From CAYNOZ01 sp964398955 (GTDB taxonomy: Archaea; Methanobacteriota_B; Thermococci; Thermococcales; CAYNOZ01), in NCBI GenBank assembly GCA_964398955.1, contig CAYNOZ010000067.1:1-7878 (forward strand): a stretch of 7,878 bases of DNA, given 5' to 3'. Under the pieces are notes generated by a model, which was not told the DNA's origin, ran no database searches, and saw only the letters and a list, made by a program, of their open reading frames with translations. Shown here in pieces: positions 5,886 through 7,878 of this stretch. Position numbers and translations under genes: made by a program. Each line of letters begins with the position of its first letter. Position 1 is the stretch's first letter.

Positions 5886-7310
5886 TCAAATTAGCATCTG
5901 CCAATAGGTTTGGGCAATTATGTAAATAATTATTAGGTTTGTAACAACTGCGACTGATCCATATTTTAACAGATCCTTGGTGGAAAAGTATCCTGATGAA
6001 TAAGAAATAGCGGCTGCTGGGGTAGATATAACTAACATAAAGGCACCACCACCTGATAATGCCAATCCTATAGATAGTATAACAGGTGAGATACCGGCAA
6101 ATTGAGTTGAAATACTGTATCCAATTGGCAACAAAAGAGCTACTGCTGCAGTATTACTCATAGCCTGAGTTAGTAACATACCTATCAGTATTAATATAAA
6201 GAATGCTACATATTCGTTTACCATTAAGGGCGTTATTTTCTCAGTAACCCATGTAGCTGCCCCAGTTTGCTGTAAACCAGAACCCATGGTTATAGCACCG
6301 CCATAAAGGAATAGAATTCCCCATTGAACTCTGTCCTCTACGTCATCCCAATTTATAACTCTTAAAAAGAATAATGAGAGAGCACCAAGAATTACTGTCA
6401 CTGCAACACCTAAGAAATCTGAAAATCCTATTAGTAAAATTAAAGTAATAGTATATATTAAAATTGTTTTCTTTTCTTGTATGCCCATTTTACCAAGTTC
6501 TTCTACTTCCTCTTCTATCTCTCTTCTAGCACTACTTAGATCGTTTATTTCAGGCGGGAACAGTATCAACAAGATTATAATCATAAAAGGGATGGATAAA
6601 GCTACTACTGGTACTGTAAACTTCATCCAACCGAGAAATGATATGTTATATCCGATTGCTTCACTTAAAAAAGAGATAGTTAAAGGATTTCTTGCCCCTC
6701 CCAGCAGAGTACCCCAACTACCAATATTCGTTCCAGCTATTACTGAAAGAGCTACTGCCTTTCCAAAATTGCTTTGTTTTGGTTTTAGATTTAAGCTTGT
6801 AAGAATATGTATTATAACTGGCAATAATAGAGCTGCAACAGCGTGTGAAGGAATTGCAAATGACATTACAGCTCCAGTTATAGTTAATCCAGCTATAAAC
6901 CTTTTTGGACCTCCTTCAAATAAACCGAGAATTTTTAAGGCTATTCTTTTATGAAGTTGATGTTTTTCAACTGCTGCAGACAATATAAAGGCTCCTAAGA
7001 GGAAAAACACAGCTGTGTTACCGAAAGTTGCAAAAGCTTCCTCAGCAGTAAGAACCCTCATTATAGGCTGCAATATAATAACTAATATTCCTGTAGCTGA
7101 AAGAGGAATAATCTCCGTAATCCAAAGAAATGCTGCTATCAAAAGTATGCCTATCATTATAAATCCATCACGAGAAAGATCAGATGGCTTAGGGCCTAGT
7201 AACGTGAACAATAATACCGATATTACAAAAAAAGCTCCTAAAGCAGGCTTAGAATACTTAGATTGAAAACTGAACTGAGCAGCTACATCCTTCAAACGTC
7301 GTTTAAGCAA
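5886..7310 (-). CDS. SLC13/DASS-family sodium-coupled anion permease (substrate unknown)
   Basis: A multi-spanning membrane transporter of the divalent anion:Na+ symporter family, whose members carry dicarboxylates, citrate, sulfate and related anions. About 474 residues from the TTG at 7310, or 479 from an upstream ATT at 7325. It shows around eleven hydrophobic segments in an inverted repeat, with a charged cytoplasmic loop (about 255-275, EIEEEVEEL). The second repeat carries the sodium-site SNT motif intact (385-387, QAMSNTAAVALLLP). The first repeat has SHA (155-157, IPSHAVAALLLP) in the matching place. The loops that bind substrate carboxylates in dicarboxylate carriers are also changed: GGARNP in repeat 1 and STPAAAIS in repeat 2. 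The substrate may thus differ from succinate or citrate. A Usp-like gene follows. The family call is firm, the substrate is not. Confidence 0.88.
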   Translation of the reverse strand: MLKRRLKDVAAQFSFQSKYSKPALGAFFVISVLLFTLLGPKPSDLSRDGFIMIGILLIAAFLWITEIIPLSATGILVIILQPIMRVLTAEEAFATFGNTAVFFLLGAFILSAAVEKHQLHKRIALKILGLFEGGPKRFIAGLTITGAVMSFAIPSHAVAALLLPVIIHILTSLNLKPKQSNFGKAVALSVIAGTNIGSWGTLLGGARNPLTISFLSEAIGYNISFLGWMKFTVPVVALSIPFMIIILLILFPPEINDLSSARREIEEEVEELGKMGIQEKKTILIYTITLILLIGFSDFLGVAVTVILGALSLFFLRVINWDDVEDRVQWGILFLYGGAITMGSGLQQTGAATWVTEKITPLMVNEYVAFFILILIGMLLTQAMSNTAAVALLLPIGYSISTQFAGISPVILSIGLALSGGGAFMLVISTPAAAISYSSGYFSTKDLLKYGSVAVVTNLIIIYIIAQTYWQMLI

Positions 7311-7322
7311 TTTAGTTTCTCT

Positions 7323-7372
7323 AATGGAATCACCTCCGCCTTCTAGGAACCGAAATACGATGGTTTATAAAA
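7323..7372 (-). promoter_or_regulatory. Permease promoter, strong Shine-Dalgarno and candidate ATT start
   Basis: Read on the minus strand, TTTTATAAA (7372-7364) is a TATA box that would start transcription near 7341. GGAGGTGAT (7337-7329) follows, an almost perfect match to the 16S rRNA 3' end. The first conventional start, TTG at 7310, is 20 bases beyond GGAGGTG, which is too far. An in-frame ATT at 7325-7323 is five bases away, the expected spacing. The GTG inside the site opens only a 13-codon frame. Confidence 0.65.
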
Positions 7373-7469
7373 CTAACCAAATATTTCAGGGTCAAAGACT
7401 ACAAAGAAGATAACACTCCTAACATTAAAGTTTTTGGAGAAAAGTGACTTTCTTTCCTACCTTACTTAC

Positions 7470-7685
7470 TTAGGTTCGTGAGGAAAATTTAGGGGCTTCC
7501 AGAGCAACTTCCCTAATAGTTACTATCGTCACAGGTTTCACTCGGAGTGATCTTCTCATGGAAACTTCCCGAATGGTCAAGGGTCCTGCTTCAACCACGG
7601 AACCAGTACAAACGAAAGGACTCCACACTAATAATGGGCTTTCAGACGATACTATTACAGAAGCACAGAGGATCCAGTGCCCCAC
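7470..7685 (-). pseudogene. Possible decayed TnpB C-terminal tail
   Basis: The minus-strand frame contains ESPLLVWSPF, then GSVVEAGPLTIREVSM, and ends in VALEAPKFSS. The VVEAG segment and the surrounding style resemble the variable tails that follow the zinc finger in many archaeal TnpB proteins. Stops lie immediately upstream, and no CxxC pairs or RuvC aspartate remain, so at most the last part survives. The higher GC content against the AT-rich flanks fits a foreign origin. This is pattern recognition without an alignment and could be wrong; plain non-coding DNA is the alternative. Confidence 0.25.
7506..7579. repeat. 17-base imperfect direct repeat flanking a 13-base palindrome
   Basis: AACTTCCCTAATAGTTA (7506-7522) recurs as AACTTCCCGAATGGTCA (7563-7579), with 14 of 17 bases equal and an offset of 57 bases. 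Between them lies the palindrome TCACTCGGAGTGA (7538-7550). The offset is a multiple of three, so the minus-strand frame reads TIREV twice. This could be a structured RNA, a regulator site or a coding relic. Confidence 0.5.
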
Positions 7686-7878
7686 CTATCATCCCCACCA
7701 TAAAGACTCAAACAGAAATTACAACCTTAAATCTCAGCCAAGCCCCGACCTACAAAACAACACAAGATCTCACACCCTACAAGAGATTTGATTACCCATT
7801 ATCTAAATCAAATAATGATACAACCACTACCTAAATCAAAGATCAAGGAAGAGAACTTCTCACCAAAATAATTAAAAT

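Larger units (their letters stand above)
7373..7878. other. About 500 bases without a convincing gene
   Basis: Upstream of the permease promoter I see no reliable gene on either strand. The open frames here have poor protein character. The stretch 7440-7690 is visibly more GC-rich than its surroundings and may be a relic of a mobile element (separate entry). From about 7700 to the right edge the plus strand is very poor in G and rich in A and C (6 G against 20 C in 7741-7800), as in non-coding DNA or the leader of a minus-strand transcript. The 10-base direct repeat CTAAATCAAA occurs at 7803-7812 and 7831-7840. Confidence 0.5.

Noticed and set aside
6481..6954. Plus-strand 157-codon frame antisense to the permease
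   Set aside because: The opposite strand encodes a clear SLC13 protein; this frame has no domain signs.
7547..7834. Plus-strand open frames of 95 and 77 codons near the right edge
   Set aside because: Low-complexity Thr, Asn and Pro content caused by A/C-rich DNA, no ribosome binding site and no recognisable motif.
1..7878. CRISPR array
   Set aside because: No regularly spaced repeats of the needed length are visible.

Overview
The window is archaeal. It carries an archaeal-type tRNA-Tyr with a C1-G72 pair, an archaeal-type triosephosphate isomerase, the archaeal bifunctional fructose-1,6-bisphosphate aldolase/phosphatase, an archaeal Trm5 and TATA-box promoters, with a mix of Shine-Dalgarno-led and apparently leaderless starts. 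The DNA is AT-rich, yet the soluble proteins are rich in Asp and Glu, as in a salt-in halophile. That pairing excludes the usual GC-rich haloarchaea and would suit an AT-rich halophilic lineage such as Methanonatronarchaeia. This lineage guess is an inference; no marker in the window proves it.

Layout. Positions 1 to about 523 hold the right-hand end of an IS200/IS605-family element: the C-terminal part of tnpB, broken by an in-frame TAG, followed by a right-end hairpin with a bulged T. Next come tRNA-Tyr(GUA) at 587-664, then on the plus strand serS (813-2156), tpiA (2256-2927), the FBP aldolase/phosphatase gene (3125-4234) and trm5 (4312-5361). On the minus strand lie a small universal-stress-type protein (5796-5362) and an SLC13/DASS-family anion permease (7310 or 7325 to 5886). 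trm5 and the stress-protein gene converge with their stop codons directly adjacent. The last 550 bases hold the permease promoter and then no convincing gene. Within them, 7470-7685 on the minus strand faintly resembles a decayed TnpB C-terminal tail.

Function. serS, tRNA-Tyr and trm5 serve translation. tpiA and the bifunctional FBP enzyme catalyse consecutive gluconeogenic steps, from triose phosphates to fructose 6-phosphate. The permease and the stress protein look like a transporter with an associated Usp partner.

I found no clear new multi-gene system. The points most worth a second look are the amber-interrupted but otherwise catalytically intact tnpB end, a strong Shine-Dalgarno sequence that points to an AUU start for the permease, the altered substrate motifs of that permease, an abrupt change in strand composition inside serS, and the degenerate region at the right edge.
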